64,000 bases of DNA. Source: UBA3946 sp002385755. GTDB lineage: Bacteria; Bacillota_I; Bacilli_A; ML615J-28; CAG-698. The first letter of the stretch is position 1. Every line of letters starts with the position of its first letter. The stretch covers positions 1 to 64,000 of the forward strand of contig JBMNLX010000001.1 of assembly GCA_050953085.1 (NCBI GenBank). The letters run 5' to 3'. Position numbers and translations under genes: made by a program. Shown here piece by piece: positions 37,016-46,018 of this stretch. Below the pieces are notes generated by a model. The model made no database searches, was not told the origin of the DNA, and worked only from the letters and a program-made list of their open reading frames with translations.

Positions 37016-38116
37016 ATGAGCAGAATAACTATTATCGGCGGCGGAAATATGGGCAGTATCTTAGCTGTAAAATTTTCTCAAAAGCATTTAGTAAATCTTT
37101 ATTTAAATAGTCCATACGAAAATGTAGAAGACTATCAAAAAGATATGACTGTTTTAAATGAAGATTTAGGAATGCATACCAAAGGAAATATCTCTCTCAT
37201 TACTGATGATTTAGAAGAAGCGATAGAGAATGCTGACTGGATTTTTATTACCTTCCCATCTTTCTTGTTTGAATCATTTTCTCAGCGTCTTATCCCTTTG
37301 CTTCATAAGGGACAACATTTGGTTGGAATTCCTGGAAGTGGTGGTTTTGAGCTGTTTTTAAAAGGTGCGTTGGATAAGGGCTGCACTATAACTGGCCTAC
37401 AAAGAGTGCATTCTGTTGCTCGCATTATTGAGAAGGGCAAAGAGGTTAGAGAAAGTGGCGTTCGTAAATCAATAAGGTGTGCGTCAATACCTGCTTTATT
37501 CAACTATGAAGCCGCACAATTTCTTTCAGAATGCTATTCTTTGCCTGTTGAACCACTGGGGAATTATCTGAATATTACTCTTATCAATTCCAACCCTATT
37601 TTGCATACATCAAGGCTCTATTCAATCTTTAAAGATTATGAAAAAGTCAAGGAGTATGAGTCATTGCCTCTTTTTTATGAAGAGTGGTCTCTTGAATCTT
37701 CAGAACTTCTTGAAAAAATGGATAATGAATTGTTTTCTATGATTGGTGTATTGAATTCTCATGGAATGGTGGTTGATCAGATAACCAGTCTGCTTGAACA
37801 CTACGAATCCCACAATGCCATTGAAATGACGAGAAAACTTAACAGCATCAACTCTTTGAAAGGATTAACTACTCCATCAATTAAAAATGATAGCGGAAAA
37901 TATGTTCCTGATTTAAAAAGCAGATATTTTACAGCCGATTTTCCATTAGGGCTTGATATTTTGTTAAGTTTTTCATCAATTCTTGAAAAGCCTTGCCCAA
38001 ATATGAAAATGGTTAGTGACTGGTATCATAGAATCACAAAAACCGAGCGAGAATTTACGCTCGATAAATTTAGTGTTCATTCAATAGACGACTTGAAAAA
38101 AATTTATTTGATATAA
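37016..38116 (+). CDS. NAD/NADP octopine/nopaline dehydrogenase-like protein
   Basis: ATG 37016 is chosen for the AAGGAG 7 bases upstream. The 366-residue protein has an N-terminal Rossmann fold (ITIIGGGNMGSILAVKFSQ), the segment DWIFITFPSFLFESFSQRL, the loop VGIPGSGGFELFL, and NITLINSNPILHTSRLYSIF, in which the HTSR element is the family's conserved histidine region. Family members reductively join an amino acid and a keto acid or reduce a keto group. Its place between LicD and LicC suggests a role in making the amino-linked substituent of the polymer; that is inference. Confidence 0.78.
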   Translation: MSRITIIGGGNMGSILAVKFSQKHLVNLYLNSPYENVEDYQKDMTVLNEDLGMHTKGNISLITDDLEEAIENADWIFITFPSFLFESFSQRLIPLLHKGQHLVGIPGSGGFELFLKGALDKGCTITGLQRVHSVARIIEKGKEVRESGVRKSIRCASIPALFNYEAAQFLSECYSLPVEPLGNYLNITLINSNPILHTSRLYSIFKDYEKVKEYESLPLFYEEWSLESSELLEKMDNELFSMIGVLNSHGMVVDQITSLLEHYESHNAIEMTRKLNSINSLKGLTTPSIKNDSGKYVPDLKSRYFTADFPLGLDILLSFSSILEKPCPNMKMVSDWYHRITKTEREFTLDKFSVHSIDDLKKIYLI

Positions 38117-38125
38117 GGAGTTGAA

Positions 38126-38827
38126 ATGATTGCTATTTTAATGGCTGCCGGACTCGGCACAAGAATGAAGCCGTTGACTGATAAGGTTCCTAAGCCTTTG
38201 GTCAAAGTTTTCGGAAAATCCATGATCGAAACCATAATCGATGGATTAGAAAAAGTCGTTGATAAGGTATACGTGATAGTCGGATACAAGAAAGAGCAGT
38301 TCGAGTTCCTAACCGAAAAGTATCCGAATCTTGAGTTGATTGAGAACAAGGAATACCAAACGATCAACAACATCTCCTCAATACACGCCGCAAGGGAAGT
38401 GATGGGGACCGATGATTGCTTTATATGCGAGGCGGATCTTTATGTTTCCGATCTCTCCATTTTCGTCGACACCCTTTCCATGTCTTGTTACTACGGGGTA
38501 TTTGTCAGTGGCTATTCGGATGACTGGGTGTTCGATACCAATTCAAACAACGAGATCACCCGTGTCGGGAAATATGGCACCGACAGATACAACATGTGCG
38601 GGGTTTCTTTCTTCAAAAGGAATGACGCGAAGATCATCCGCGATAAGATAGATGAACTCTATACCAAACCGGGCGAATACGAGAATCTGTATTGGGACGA
38701 TGCTGTGAACATGTCTTTGGACAAGATAAGGCTTAGCGTTCTCCCTGTGAAAAGGGAACAGATTATCGAGCTTGATTCTGTAGCAGAATTGGAAGAATTT
38801 GACCCAGATTACCAAAAATACAACTAA
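38126..38827 (+). CDS. licC: LicC-like cytidylyltransferase
   Basis: A 233-residue sugar-nucleotidyltransferase-fold enzyme: MAAGLGTRMKPLTDKVPKPL (CTP loop with the PKPL lysine), YVIVGYKKEQFEFL, NNISSIHAAREVMG and DDCFICEADLYVSDLS (metal-binding ExD). LicC converts phosphocholine and CTP to CDP-choline; relatives activate 2-aminoethylphosphonate. It starts 9 bases after the dehydrogenase gene. The GC content of this gene and the ABC genes after it is visibly higher than that of the sugar-transfer genes, hinting at a separate origin. Ends at a hairpin terminator. Confidence 0.88.
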   Translation: MIAILMAAGLGTRMKPLTDKVPKPLVKVFGKSMIETIIDGLEKVVDKVYVIVGYKKEQFEFLTEKYPNLELIENKEYQTINNISSIHAAREVMGTDDCFICEADLYVSDLSIFVDTLSMSCYYGVFVSGYSDDWVFDTNSNNEITRVGKYGTDRYNMCGVSFFKRNDAKIIRDKIDELYTKPGEYENLYWDDAVNMSLDKIRLSVLPVKREQIIELDSVAELEEFDPDYQKYN

Positions 38828-38838
38828 AATTATTATTG

Positions 38839-38880
38839 CGTTCATTTTCGGTGTATAAGTTTGTTCAAAATGAACGATTT
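38839..38880 (+). terminator. terminator or operator hairpin after licC
   Basis: CGTTCATTTT at 38839-38848 and AAAATGAACG at 38867-38876 are exact inverted repeats with an 18-base loop, followed by ATTTTTATT. Because it ends only 8 bases before the next -35 box, it could also be an operator. Confidence 0.6.
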
Positions 38881-38883
38881 TTA

Positions 38884-38912
38884 TTGACAAATAAGAACAT
38901 AAGGTGTATACT
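38884..38912 (+). promoter_or_regulatory. strong promoter of the ABC importer operon
   Basis: TTGACA at 38884-38889, a 17-base spacer and TATACT at 38907-38912, 33 bases before the ATG at 38946, which follows AAAGGAGG. Confidence 0.85.
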
Positions 38913-38945
38913 AAGCATAGTTCATTTAAAGGAGGACTATTTATT

Positions 38946-39953
38946 ATGAAAAAACTGTTTGTATCCATGCTCCTATTACTTGGTATAGGCGCAACCATGT
39001 TGACCGGCTGTGGCAACACCTCAAATAGAGTGGTCATTTACACAGCTGCAGAGGAAGAAAGAATTGAATATCTCCAAAAAGAGATGAACGCTAAGTTCCC
39101 TCAATACGAAATCGTGTTCCAGTCAATCGGAACTGGCGCTTTGGTTTCCAAATTGCAAGCGGAAGGCAAGAGTACTGAGTGCGATATTTTCTATGATCTT
39201 GAAGCTACGAACGCCGAAATCATTCTCAATGGCAATAGCGACTTATTCTATGATTTAAGTGAGTATGATTTCTCCATTTACGATTCATCCGTAACCGAAT
39301 ATACGAAGAACCATCACAAATATGCCGTCAATGGCAAAACCGTTGGCACGATCGTCGTTAACAAAAAGGTTTTGCAGCAAAATGGATGCGATGTTCCCGC
39401 AACATATGATGATTTGTTGAAGCCTGAATACAAGGGTTTGATTACAATGCCTAGCCCAAAGAGCTCTGGAACCGGCTATGCTTTCTATAACGGGCTCGTT
39501 TCCTCTATGGGCGAATCTGCTGCGTTATCTTATTTTGGATCGTTAGACGCCAACATTAAGGAGTACACGACTTCCGGTTCTGCTCCAATCAAAGCCGTTA
39601 ACAAAGGCGAAGTCGCAATTGGCGTTGGCTTGTTATGGCAATGCGTCGACTACGCAAACAAGAACAGCGACCTTGAGGTTGTCTTCTTGAACAACGAAGC
39701 ATCTTATAACCTTTTCACGATGGGCATCATTTCCGGAAAGGAAAAGAAGGAATCCGTGAAGAACGTTTTCGATTATCTTTACAACGAACTTAACAAGGTT
39801 CAATGCGAGAAATTCAATCCTGATAAGATCTATGTGAACCAAGGCAAAGCCGAAATCGCTAACTATCCTACAGGATTCTCTGAAATCGTCATGCACGGCG
39901 TTTTCGATTTCAAATACAAACAAGACTTATTGGATAAATGGAGTTGGAGCTGA
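38946..39953 (+). CDS. ABC importer substrate-binding lipoprotein
   Basis: A 335-residue protein with a signal peptide ending in the lipobox LTGC. The mature part has VVIYTAAEEERIEYLQKEM, FQSIGTGALVSKLQAEGKST, CDIFYDLEATNAEII, YAVNGKTVGTIVVNKKVLQQ and PKSSGTGYAFYNGLV, the pattern of the family that binds iron(III), thiamine, polyamines or 2-aminoethylphosphonate. With a LicC-like enzyme in the same operon, an aminophosphonate or amino-alcohol is more likely than iron; this is inference. First gene of the importer operon with its own strong promoter. Confidence 0.85.
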   Translation: MKKLFVSMLLLLGIGATMLTGCGNTSNRVVIYTAAEEERIEYLQKEMNAKFPQYEIVFQSIGTGALVSKLQAEGKSTECDIFYDLEATNAEIILNGNSDLFYDLSEYDFSIYDSSVTEYTKNHHKYAVNGKTVGTIVVNKKVLQQNGCDVPATYDDLLKPEYKGLITMPSPKSSGTGYAFYNGLVSSMGESAALSYFGSLDANIKEYTTSGSAPIKAVNKGEVAIGVGLLWQCVDYANKNSDLEVVFLNNEASYNLFTMGIISGKEKKESVKNVFDYLYNELNKVQCEKFNPDKIYVNQGKAEIANYPTGFSEIVMHGVFDFKYKQDLLDKWSWS

Positions 39954-40783
39954 TCAAGACGAACGAACCAATACTAAAGATTGAAAACCTCTGTAAGAAA
40001 TACGGAAAGCATTTGGTATTGGAGGACATATCGTTTGATGTGAGCAAAGGGGAATTCTTGTCTTTGCTTGGTCCTTCTGGCTGCGGCAAGACGACTATTC
40101 TCCGTTTGCTCATCGGCATCGATAGGGCGACGTCCGGCAAGATTTACAAGTTCGGCGAGGATATCACCAACCTGGCTCCGAAGAAAAGGAACATAGGCAT
40201 CGTTTTCCAAAACTATTCGTTGTTTCCTAACATGAATGTCTATCAAAACATCGCTTATGCGTTGAAAAGCAGAAAGATATCTGCTGAGGAGATAGACAAG
40301 AAGGTCAAGGAGATAATTGATATTGTCGAGTTGAACGAGCATATCTACAAAAAGCCAATCAACCTGAGCGGTGGGCAGCAGCAAAGGGTCGCCATCGCAA
40401 GGACGCTTGTCTTGAATCCGGATATCATCCTGTTCGACGAGCCAATGTCTGCCCTTGATGCTGAGATTAAGGTTATCCTGAGAAGCCAATTGAAGGAAAT
40501 CCAAAAGAAGCTCAACATCACGATAATCTATGTCACCCATGACCAGGAAGAGGCTTTTGCCTTGTCCGACAGGATCATGGTATTGAACGACAGCAAGATC
40601 ATGCAGCTTGATACTCCGTATAACCTTTATCATCATCCTGCGAACGAATTCGTGAAAAGCTTCATCGTGAACCACCTTGATATGAAAGTAAAGTCAATAG
40701 AAGGTAGTATCAATGGAAGTAAACAAGTTTACGAGTTTCTTGAAACGCGGCACTCGAAGAACGATCAGAATCTTCAAACATGA
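39938..40783 (+). CDS. ABC importer ATPase
   Basis: A 281-residue ATPase of the FbpC/PotA/PhnT class: LLGPSGCGKTTILRLL (Walker A, about residues 45-53), VFQNYSLFPNMNVYQNIAYA (Q-loop), LSGGQQQRVAIARTL (signature), DIILFDEPMSALDAE (Walker B) and YVTHDQEEAF (H-switch). The C-terminal TOBE domain is short. It overlaps the binding-protein gene by 16 bases and the permease gene by 71, an unusually long overlap. Powers the importer with the binding protein at 38946 and the permease part of the next gene. Confidence 0.92.
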   Translation: MELELIKTNEPILKIENLCKKYGKHLVLEDISFDVSKGEFLSLLGPSGCGKTTILRLLIGIDRATSGKIYKFGEDITNLAPKKRNIGIVFQNYSLFPNMNVYQNIAYALKSRKISAEEIDKKVKEIIDIVELNEHIYKKPINLSGGQQQRVAIARTLVLNPDIILFDEPMSALDAEIKVILRSQLKEIQKKLNITIIYVTHDQEEAFALSDRIMVLNDSKIMQLDTPYNLYHHPANEFVKSFIVNHLDMKVKSIEGSINGSKQVYEFLETRHSKNDQNLQT

Positions 40784-43310
40784 ATACTTGAGAATCTTTG
40801 CCCTCGTGTGCATCTTCCTGTTTACGTTGATGCCTTTGTTTTCGTTGGTGTTCAACATCGCGGGCAAAGATTTGTCATATGTTTTCTCCGACGATAATTT
40901 TTGGGCAAGCTTGGGTAATTCCACTCTTTATTCCTTGATTTCGAGCGTCATTACCACGATCTTGGCTGTTACCGCAGCGTATTTCCTCAATACATCTTCG
41001 CTTAAACATAAGAATGCCTTTGTGACCATTCTGACACTTGGGATGCTCGTTCCAACCTTATCAATCGGTTTGGGTATTAGGACCCTATTTGGCAGGAACG
41101 GTTTCATTGATTCCATATTCGGAGTCGAGATTGAAGGCATAGGATTTCTTGGGCTGATATTCGGTTCGATTATTTCCTCATTCCCGACGACATTCCTTAT
41201 TGTTTACGATGCACTGAAATACGAAGACAAAGGGCCGTATGATGCCGCTGAGATCATGGGCGTTAGCCGTTTCAGCACGTTCTTCAAGCTGACCCTTCCG
41301 TATTTGAAGGTCGCCATCATATCCGCGTTCTTCGCTTCGTTCACATGGATATTCTCCGATTACGGTATCCCAATGGAACTTGCGGGCAAGGTTCAGACTT
41401 TGCCGATGTACCTATATAATCAGGTACTTTCATCATTCCAATATGGGCGCGGCGCGATTGCGGGCCTTTTCTTACTCATCCCTGCTGTTATTTCATTTTT
41501 GTTTGATTTGATTTTCCATGATAATAGCTCTACTGAAAAGCAAAAGAGATTGCTTAAGGCGCCAAAGAGTTTCAATGGCGTGACAATTGCAATTATCATT
41601 ATTGTTTCATTGTTCCTATTCATCCCTCAGCTTGCTTTTATTTCTCTAACGTTCATCAAATCCTATCCAAACGATATGTCATTTTCACTTGACAATATCA
41701 AGAACATGTTCAGTAACACATATGGACTTGGAATTGGGCAATACGTAATCAACTCCCTTTTGATTGCAGTCCTTACCGGGATTTTAGGAACTATATTTGC
41801 ATATTTCCTCGGCTACTTATCCGTTAGAAAGAGCGGAAGAGCAGGAAAGATAATCAATTTATTGTCCATTTCAACAATTGCCATACCTGGACTCGTTTTG
41901 GGCATTGGGTATATGCTTTTGTTTAAGGGGACTAATGGTTTTTTCTACGGGACAATAGCTATATTGGTTTTCGTCAATGTATTTCATTTTTTGGGTTCGC
42001 CATTTATCATGGCAAAGAACTGCTTGACGAAGATCAACAAAGATTATGAAGTCATAGGTGAGACTTTAGGAATATCAAAATTTAAAATTTTGGTTAGTGT
42101 TTTGATTCCTAATTCAGTTGCGACTTTGATAGAAATGTTCTCATACTTTTTCCTTAATAGTATGATTACGATTTCTGCTGTCGCATTCCTGTGCACATAC
42201 AGCAATCAGCCACTTGCAATCTTAATCAACAGTTATGAGAAAACAAGCAATTATGAGATGCAAGGAGCGATATCTGTATTGATTTTATTGATTAATGTAT
42301 TAGCTAGAATCGGGCTCAACGTTATTTCTAGTATAATAAAGAAGAGACAAAAGAAGGAGGTTGATTCGATTATGGAATTATCTTTATATCAGTTTGAGTT
42401 ATTGACATTCTTGGAGAAAAACGGGAAGAATAGGTATTCGCAGAGATATTTGTCTGATACTTTGACGTTATCGCTTGGAACCATTAACAAACTTTTAAAC
42501 GAAGTTTTGGATTTGAATTACGCTGAGCTTGATAGCGAGAATAACCTTTCAATTACTGAAAAAGGCATAAAAGCTCTAGAACCATATAGAGTTAGAAAAG
42601 CAATTATCTTGGCTGCTGGTTTTGGGCAAAGATTAGCCCCTGTTTCTCTTCAAACACCTAAGCCTCTTGTTGAAGTTAATGGTGTTAGAATCATCGATAC
42701 GCTATTGGATGCTCTTTTGGCCGCTGGAATTGATTCTATTTATATAGTTAGGGGATATAAGAAGGAACAATTTGATAAGCTTTTAGAAAAGTACCCAATG
42801 GTAAAGTTTATTGATAATGATGAGTTCAATGTTACAAACAATATCTCATCTTTAGTCAAATGCGTTGATTTGATTGATAGATGCTATATTTGTGAGGCGG
42901 ATTTAGTAATCAAGAATCCTGAGATCATCAGAAAATATGAATTTACCACGAATTATATGGGTGCTAAAGTAAAGGAAACAGATGACTGGTGTTTCAAGAA
43001 ATCAAGTGGTTACGTAACTAATTATGCCCGTGGTGGAGAGGACTGCTATCAAGGATATGGTATTTCTTTTTGGAATCAAGAGGATTCCGAAAAACTTAAA
43101 GCAGATTTGATGAAGGTCTACAATTCAAGAGCAGGCAAAGAAAATCTATGGGAATTCGTACCACTTAAGATTTGCAAGAAGAATTATCATGTTGAAGTAA
43201 GATCTATTCATAAGAGTGACATTGCAGAAATAGATACTTTCGAGGAATTAATCTCAGTAGATCCTTCTTATGCAAACTATCCTGGCCACGAAGGTTTCGA
43301 AACGAAATAG
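40713..43310 (+). CDS. fusion: ABC permease, winged helix, LicC-like nucleotidyltransferase
   Basis: One 865-residue reading frame. Residues 20-545 are a double permease (two sets of about six helices, each with an EAA loop: YDAAEIMGVSRFSTFFKLT and EVIGETLGISKFKILVSV), as in FbpB or fused PhnU-PhnV. Residues 554-625 form a winged helix (NRYSQRYLSDTLTLSLGTIN, SITEKGIKAL). Residues 626-865 form a LicC-type cytidylyltransferase (AIILAAGFGQRLAPVS, TPKPLVEVNG, NNISSLVKCVD, RCYICEADLV). At the permease-winged-helix border an AGGAGG lies 11 bases before an in-frame ATG at 42372, so the C-terminal 312 residues can also be made separately. It may be a true fusion, two overlapping products, or a merger of two genes by loss of a stop. 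Confidence 0.88.
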   Translation: MEVNKFTSFLKRGTRRTIRIFKHEYLRIFALVCIFLFTLMPLFSLVFNIAGKDLSYVFSDDNFWASLGNSTLYSLISSVITTILAVTAAYFLNTSSLKHKNAFVTILTLGMLVPTLSIGLGIRTLFGRNGFIDSIFGVEIEGIGFLGLIFGSIISSFPTTFLIVYDALKYEDKGPYDAAEIMGVSRFSTFFKLTLPYLKVAIISAFFASFTWIFSDYGIPMELAGKVQTLPMYLYNQVLSSFQYGRGAIAGLFLLIPAVISFLFDLIFHDNSSTEKQKRLLKAPKSFNGVTIAIIIIVSLFLFIPQLAFISLTFIKSYPNDMSFSLDNIKNMFSNTYGLGIGQYVINSLLIAVLTGILGTIFAYFLGYLSVRKSGRAGKIINLLSISTIAIPGLVLGIGYMLLFKGTNGFFYGTIAILVFVNVFHFLGSPFIMAKNCLTKINKDYEVIGETLGISKFKILVSVLIPNSVATLIEMFSYFFLNSMITISAVAFLCTYSNQPLAILINSYEKTSNYEMQGAISVLILLINVLARIGLNVISSIIKKRQKKEVDSIMELSLYQFELLTFLEKNGKNRYSQRYLSDTLTLSLGTINKLLNEVLDLNYAELDSENNLSITEKGIKALEPYRVRKAIILAAGFGQRLAPVSLQTPKPLVEVNGVRIIDTLLDALLAAGIDSIYIVRGYKKEQFDKLLEKYPMVKFIDNDEFNVTNNISSLVKCVDLIDRCYICEADLVIKNPEIIRKYEFTTNYMGAKVKETDDWCFKKSSGYVTNYARGGEDCYQGYGISFWNQEDSEKLKADLMKVYNSRAGKENLWEFVPLKICKKNYHVEVRSIHKSDIAEIDTFEELISVDPSYANYPGHEGFETK
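42355..42374 (+). promoter_or_regulatory. internal ribosome binding site and start inside the fusion
   Basis: AGGAGG at 42355-42360 precedes ATG 42372 in the frame of the fusion, exactly where the permease ends and the winged helix begins. It decides whether a free winged-helix/LicC protein is also made. Confidence 0.65.
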
Positions 43311-43364
43311 AAGGCAAAGAATACCAGGAGTGGGAGAAGTAACACTCCAAAACGTACACAAAAC

Positions 43365-43415
43365 AAAGCCTAGACTCGAGTAGAGCTCAACACTCTATTG
43401 GGGCCTAGGCTTTTT
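43365..43415. terminator. bidirectional terminator between convergent genes
   Basis: AAAGCCTAG at 43365-43373 pairs with CTAGGCTTT at 43405-43413, with GAGTAGAG and CTCTATT-type pairing inside, followed by TTTTT. It separates the importer operon (plus) from the decayed ABC-3C locus (minus). Confidence 0.75.
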
Positions 43416-43419
43416 GCAT

Positions 43420-43626
43420 TTAGTCGGGGATGTACTCCATGATGTCCTTGAAGTCGCAGTTCAGAACTTTGCAGATCTTGCAGAGCACATCGGTCTGGAT
43501 ATTTTGTCCTTTGGAGAGTTTTGCCATCGAAGTGGTGGAGATCCCGGAAAGGGCGATCAGATCCTTCTTATTCATGTTTTTGTCAATCAGGAGCTTCCAC
43601 AGTTTATTGTAACTGACCATCATCAA
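43420..43626 (-). CDS. small XRE/Cro-type repressor
   Basis: A 68-residue single helix-turn-helix protein: MNKKDLIALSGISTTSMAKL is the HTH, followed by QTDVLCKICKVLNCDFKDIM, the YozG/HTH_26-type end. The start at 43626 follows GGAGGTG. It lies 9 bases after the DUF2326 gene on the same strand and ends the operon. Likely an autoregulator of the locus. Small repressors of this kind often accompany toxic or defence genes. Confidence 0.85.
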   Translation of the reverse strand: MMMVSYNKLWKLLIDKNMNKKDLIALSGISTTSMAKLSKGQNIQTDVLCKICKVLNCDFKDIMEYIPD

Positions 43627-43635
43627 ACACCTCCA

Positions 43636-45264
43636 TTACCATTTTTGCCCGTACAGCTCGTTGCCGCCTGGGGAAAGTTCGATCACTACGTTGCCGTTGA
43701 TGATTTCCTGCGTTTCCTGGTGGAAGTTGTTTACGTTGTCGATGGAGATGAATATTTGGTATCCGGCATCCCTGTAGATCTCAATGATCTTTTTTATGGT
43801 GCCCTTGCCGATGTTCTTAAAGAGGAAGGAGTCGTGTATCAAATGGGGGAGCTCGGTCAAGTTCAGGCAAGCGACGTCAAACATTATGAGCCCTTTATAA
43901 TTCGTGCCCGTGCCATGGTCATCGAAGGTCGAGAAGGTATAAGACTTTGTCGACAAGAAATGAATGGCCGGGCTGTTTTTGTTTTCACCGAAAATCAGGC
44001 TGTTCAGCCTTGCCATCTCGCTGTTTAGTTTTTCCTCAAGCGTTTCTTCTTGGGCGAGCTGATTTTTCGTCAATTCGTCTGTTTTCTTTTTATGTTCCTC
44101 TATCAGGGTGGCGTTAAGGTCGTATTTTTTATTTTGGTCCTCAAGGGCCGTTATTTCCTTTTCGATTTTGGCGTATTCCTCAAGGACGACCTTGGATAAT
44201 CCGTCTGCTTTTTCAATGGAGTCGATTTCCTTTTCGATGTTCTCTATTTGGATGTTGATGAGATTTATGAGATTCCATATCTTGGCTTCCGTCTCTTTGA
44301 AATCGTTTTTCAGGATTGTTGTGAGATCCTTATGAAATGCCTCGATTTGCGCGAGCCTTTCAACGTTTATTTCTGCGTTGGGGAAGAACTCCTGCAGTGC
44401 GGAAAAGTCATTTTGAATGGAAGAGGCCTCGATATCCTTGTTTTTCCTGACGGAATCCAGTTGGCTGTAATAACGGGCTCTTTGTCTTTTGAAGATTTTC
44501 AAGTCGCCTTTCAGTTTGGCTATTGCAGCGGCTTTCTCGGAATCGAGTTCTAAGAGGTTTTTGCCGGCTTTTTCGGCCATTTCCTCTTTCCTTTGTTTCA
44601 GTTCCTCGATTCTTTTCAAATTGTCTTTGTACTGAGCCTTTGTGATTTTTGGGATGTATTCATAGTCCTGGGCTTTGGAGAATGCCGATTTCTTTTCGTT
44701 GGCTATCTTTTCTTCCTCAATGTTTCTTTCAATGGCTCCGTATAAATCAAAAAGCTTGAGGACGGAAATGATGGAAACGGAAAGGGGCTCGCCTTTGCCA
44801 GATCTTAATGGCAAGGTCTCATCCCCGTTTTCTCTACCGTATACCCTGAAGTATCTGCTGACGATGCCTCTGTATGTCAAAGAGTTCTTAATCAGATATT
44901 TTTCTTTAAGCCATTGGGTATAGGCGGAAAGCGTAATGGGGTCACCGATTTTTTCGTAATTGCTATTGCAAATATAAATGATGTCCTTATTGGCGGTAGG
45001 ACGCGAAAAATAGTGCAAAACCCCATCAAATTCAAAGGCAAACTGTATTTCGTGATGGCCTACATGTCTGATCACGTCATCTTATTTTTCAATGTAATCA
45101 GAGCCTCCGAAAGCAAAATCAAGCGCCATTAGGAAGTTTGATTTTCCTATGGAATTTGGGTAGTCATCCGGCCCCTTACAAACGTTTAAACCATTATGAA
45201 AGGAAATAACCGGCCTTATTTGACCATGTGATTTGAATGCATCAGAACGTATCTCTTTTAACAT
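43636..45264 (-). pseudogene. DUF2326 ATPase of an ABC-3C system, internal stop
   Basis: Reads from ATG 45264 behind AAAGGAG. The N terminus has the P-loop-like region GPDDYPNSIGKSNFLMALDF of SMC/RecN-like ATPases. At 45082-45084 an in-frame TAA interrupts IEK-stop-DDVIRHVGHHEI with no frame change. The rest runs on for 480 residues: a long coiled coil (about 150-370) and the ATPase C-terminal half with the block YKGLIMFDVACLNLTELPHL and IFISIDNV. The length of about 540 fits DUF2326 proteins, the ATPase of ABC three-component defence systems. A point mutation or base error has cut it; restart at GTG 45075 is conceivable. Confidence 0.8.
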
Positions 45265-45472
45265 AGTGGATGATCTCCTTTCTTAGGGTGATTTGGCCTA
45301 AAGCAAATAGGCAATCCAGCACATCGATAAAATCTTGAAGGGTTATCTTGTCTTCCAATTCCTTATAGAGGATGGAGACGGGGTAATCCTTCTTTTTTAT
45401 TTCTCCCAAGACAATGGGGAACTTGGCCAGGGTGCTGTCCTTAAATGAAGTGACTTTATTCGGTAATTTCAT
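45242..45472 (-). CDS. ABC-3C middle component
   Basis: A 76-residue protein. I use ATG 45472 (GAGGTG upstream), which overlaps the preceding gene by 17 bases; it overlaps the ATPase gene by 23 bases. It contains KLPNKVTSFKDSTLAKFPIV near the start, ILYKELEDKITLQDFIDVLD and CLFALGQITL, matching the small middle components that link effector and ATPase in ABC three-component systems. It is intact, though both partners are broken. Confidence 0.72.
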   Translation of the reverse strand: MKLPNKVTSFKDSTLAKFPIVLGEIKKKDYPVSILYKELEDKITLQDFIDVLDCLFALGQITLRKEIIHYVKRDTF

Positions 45473-45992
45473 CGAACACCTCGCAATTCTGCACAAAAAA
45501 AGAAATGACTATATGTGCGGCGTTTCTATAGGATTCAGGGAGCATCTGCGTATCCAATATCCACTGGATCAGCCCGTTATATATCGCATCCTGATCATCG
45601 GTTGTCTCGGCAAGGCTTAGAAAACAATCCGCAACCTCGTGGGCTACCTTTCTGAAGGATATCTTATAGGAGTCAAGTTGGGACAGATTCTCCTTGATGT
45701 AATTGTAGTAGGCGTTGTTGTCGTCCTTTATCGCCTTAATCAACAGGCGGTTGTCAGGATATATTTTATTCACAATCTTCAGCGGTTTCATTCTTAGCCT
45801 TTTGAAGGAATCTGCTTCGGTATCGCATTCCTTGAGATTCCCAAGAATGTCCTTTATTTCTTCGTCGAGTCTTGTGGAAGCAGAAGCGACGATGCCTTTG
45901 TTGACAATGGCCCTCTTTTTGAATCTATACAATCTGTCATAAATATCCGTAGTTGGATTGAACATGTAGTTTTCCGCACAGGAATTGAACAA
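45456..45992 (-). pseudogene. C-terminal domain of an ABC-3C effector, beheaded
   Basis: About 178 residues: NSCAENYMFNPTTDIYDRLY, KPLKIVNKIYPDNRLLIKAI and HIVISFFVQNCEVFDEITE, the conserved C-terminal region of the first ABC-3C protein, which normally follows a variable enzymatic domain. Homology starts at the very edge of the frame, and a TGA lies just upstream, so the effector domain is lost at about 45995. A TTG start with GAGG 7 bases upstream could still express the stub. Beyond it lies the hairpin at 46019-46069 and then a dehydrogenase remnant. Confidence 0.72.
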
Positions 45993-46018
45993 GGTAAAAC
46001 CTCATTCCCTCGCCAAAC

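Noticed and set aside
43414..44028. A 204-codon plus-strand frame opposite the XRE and DUF2326 genes
   Set aside because: Antisense shadow; both minus-strand genes have clear family motifs and ribosome sites.
45076..45090. Readthrough or recoding of TAA in the DUF2326 gene
   Set aside because: No recoding structure or second example is visible, and TAA serves as a stop elsewhere; a point mutation or base error is simpler.
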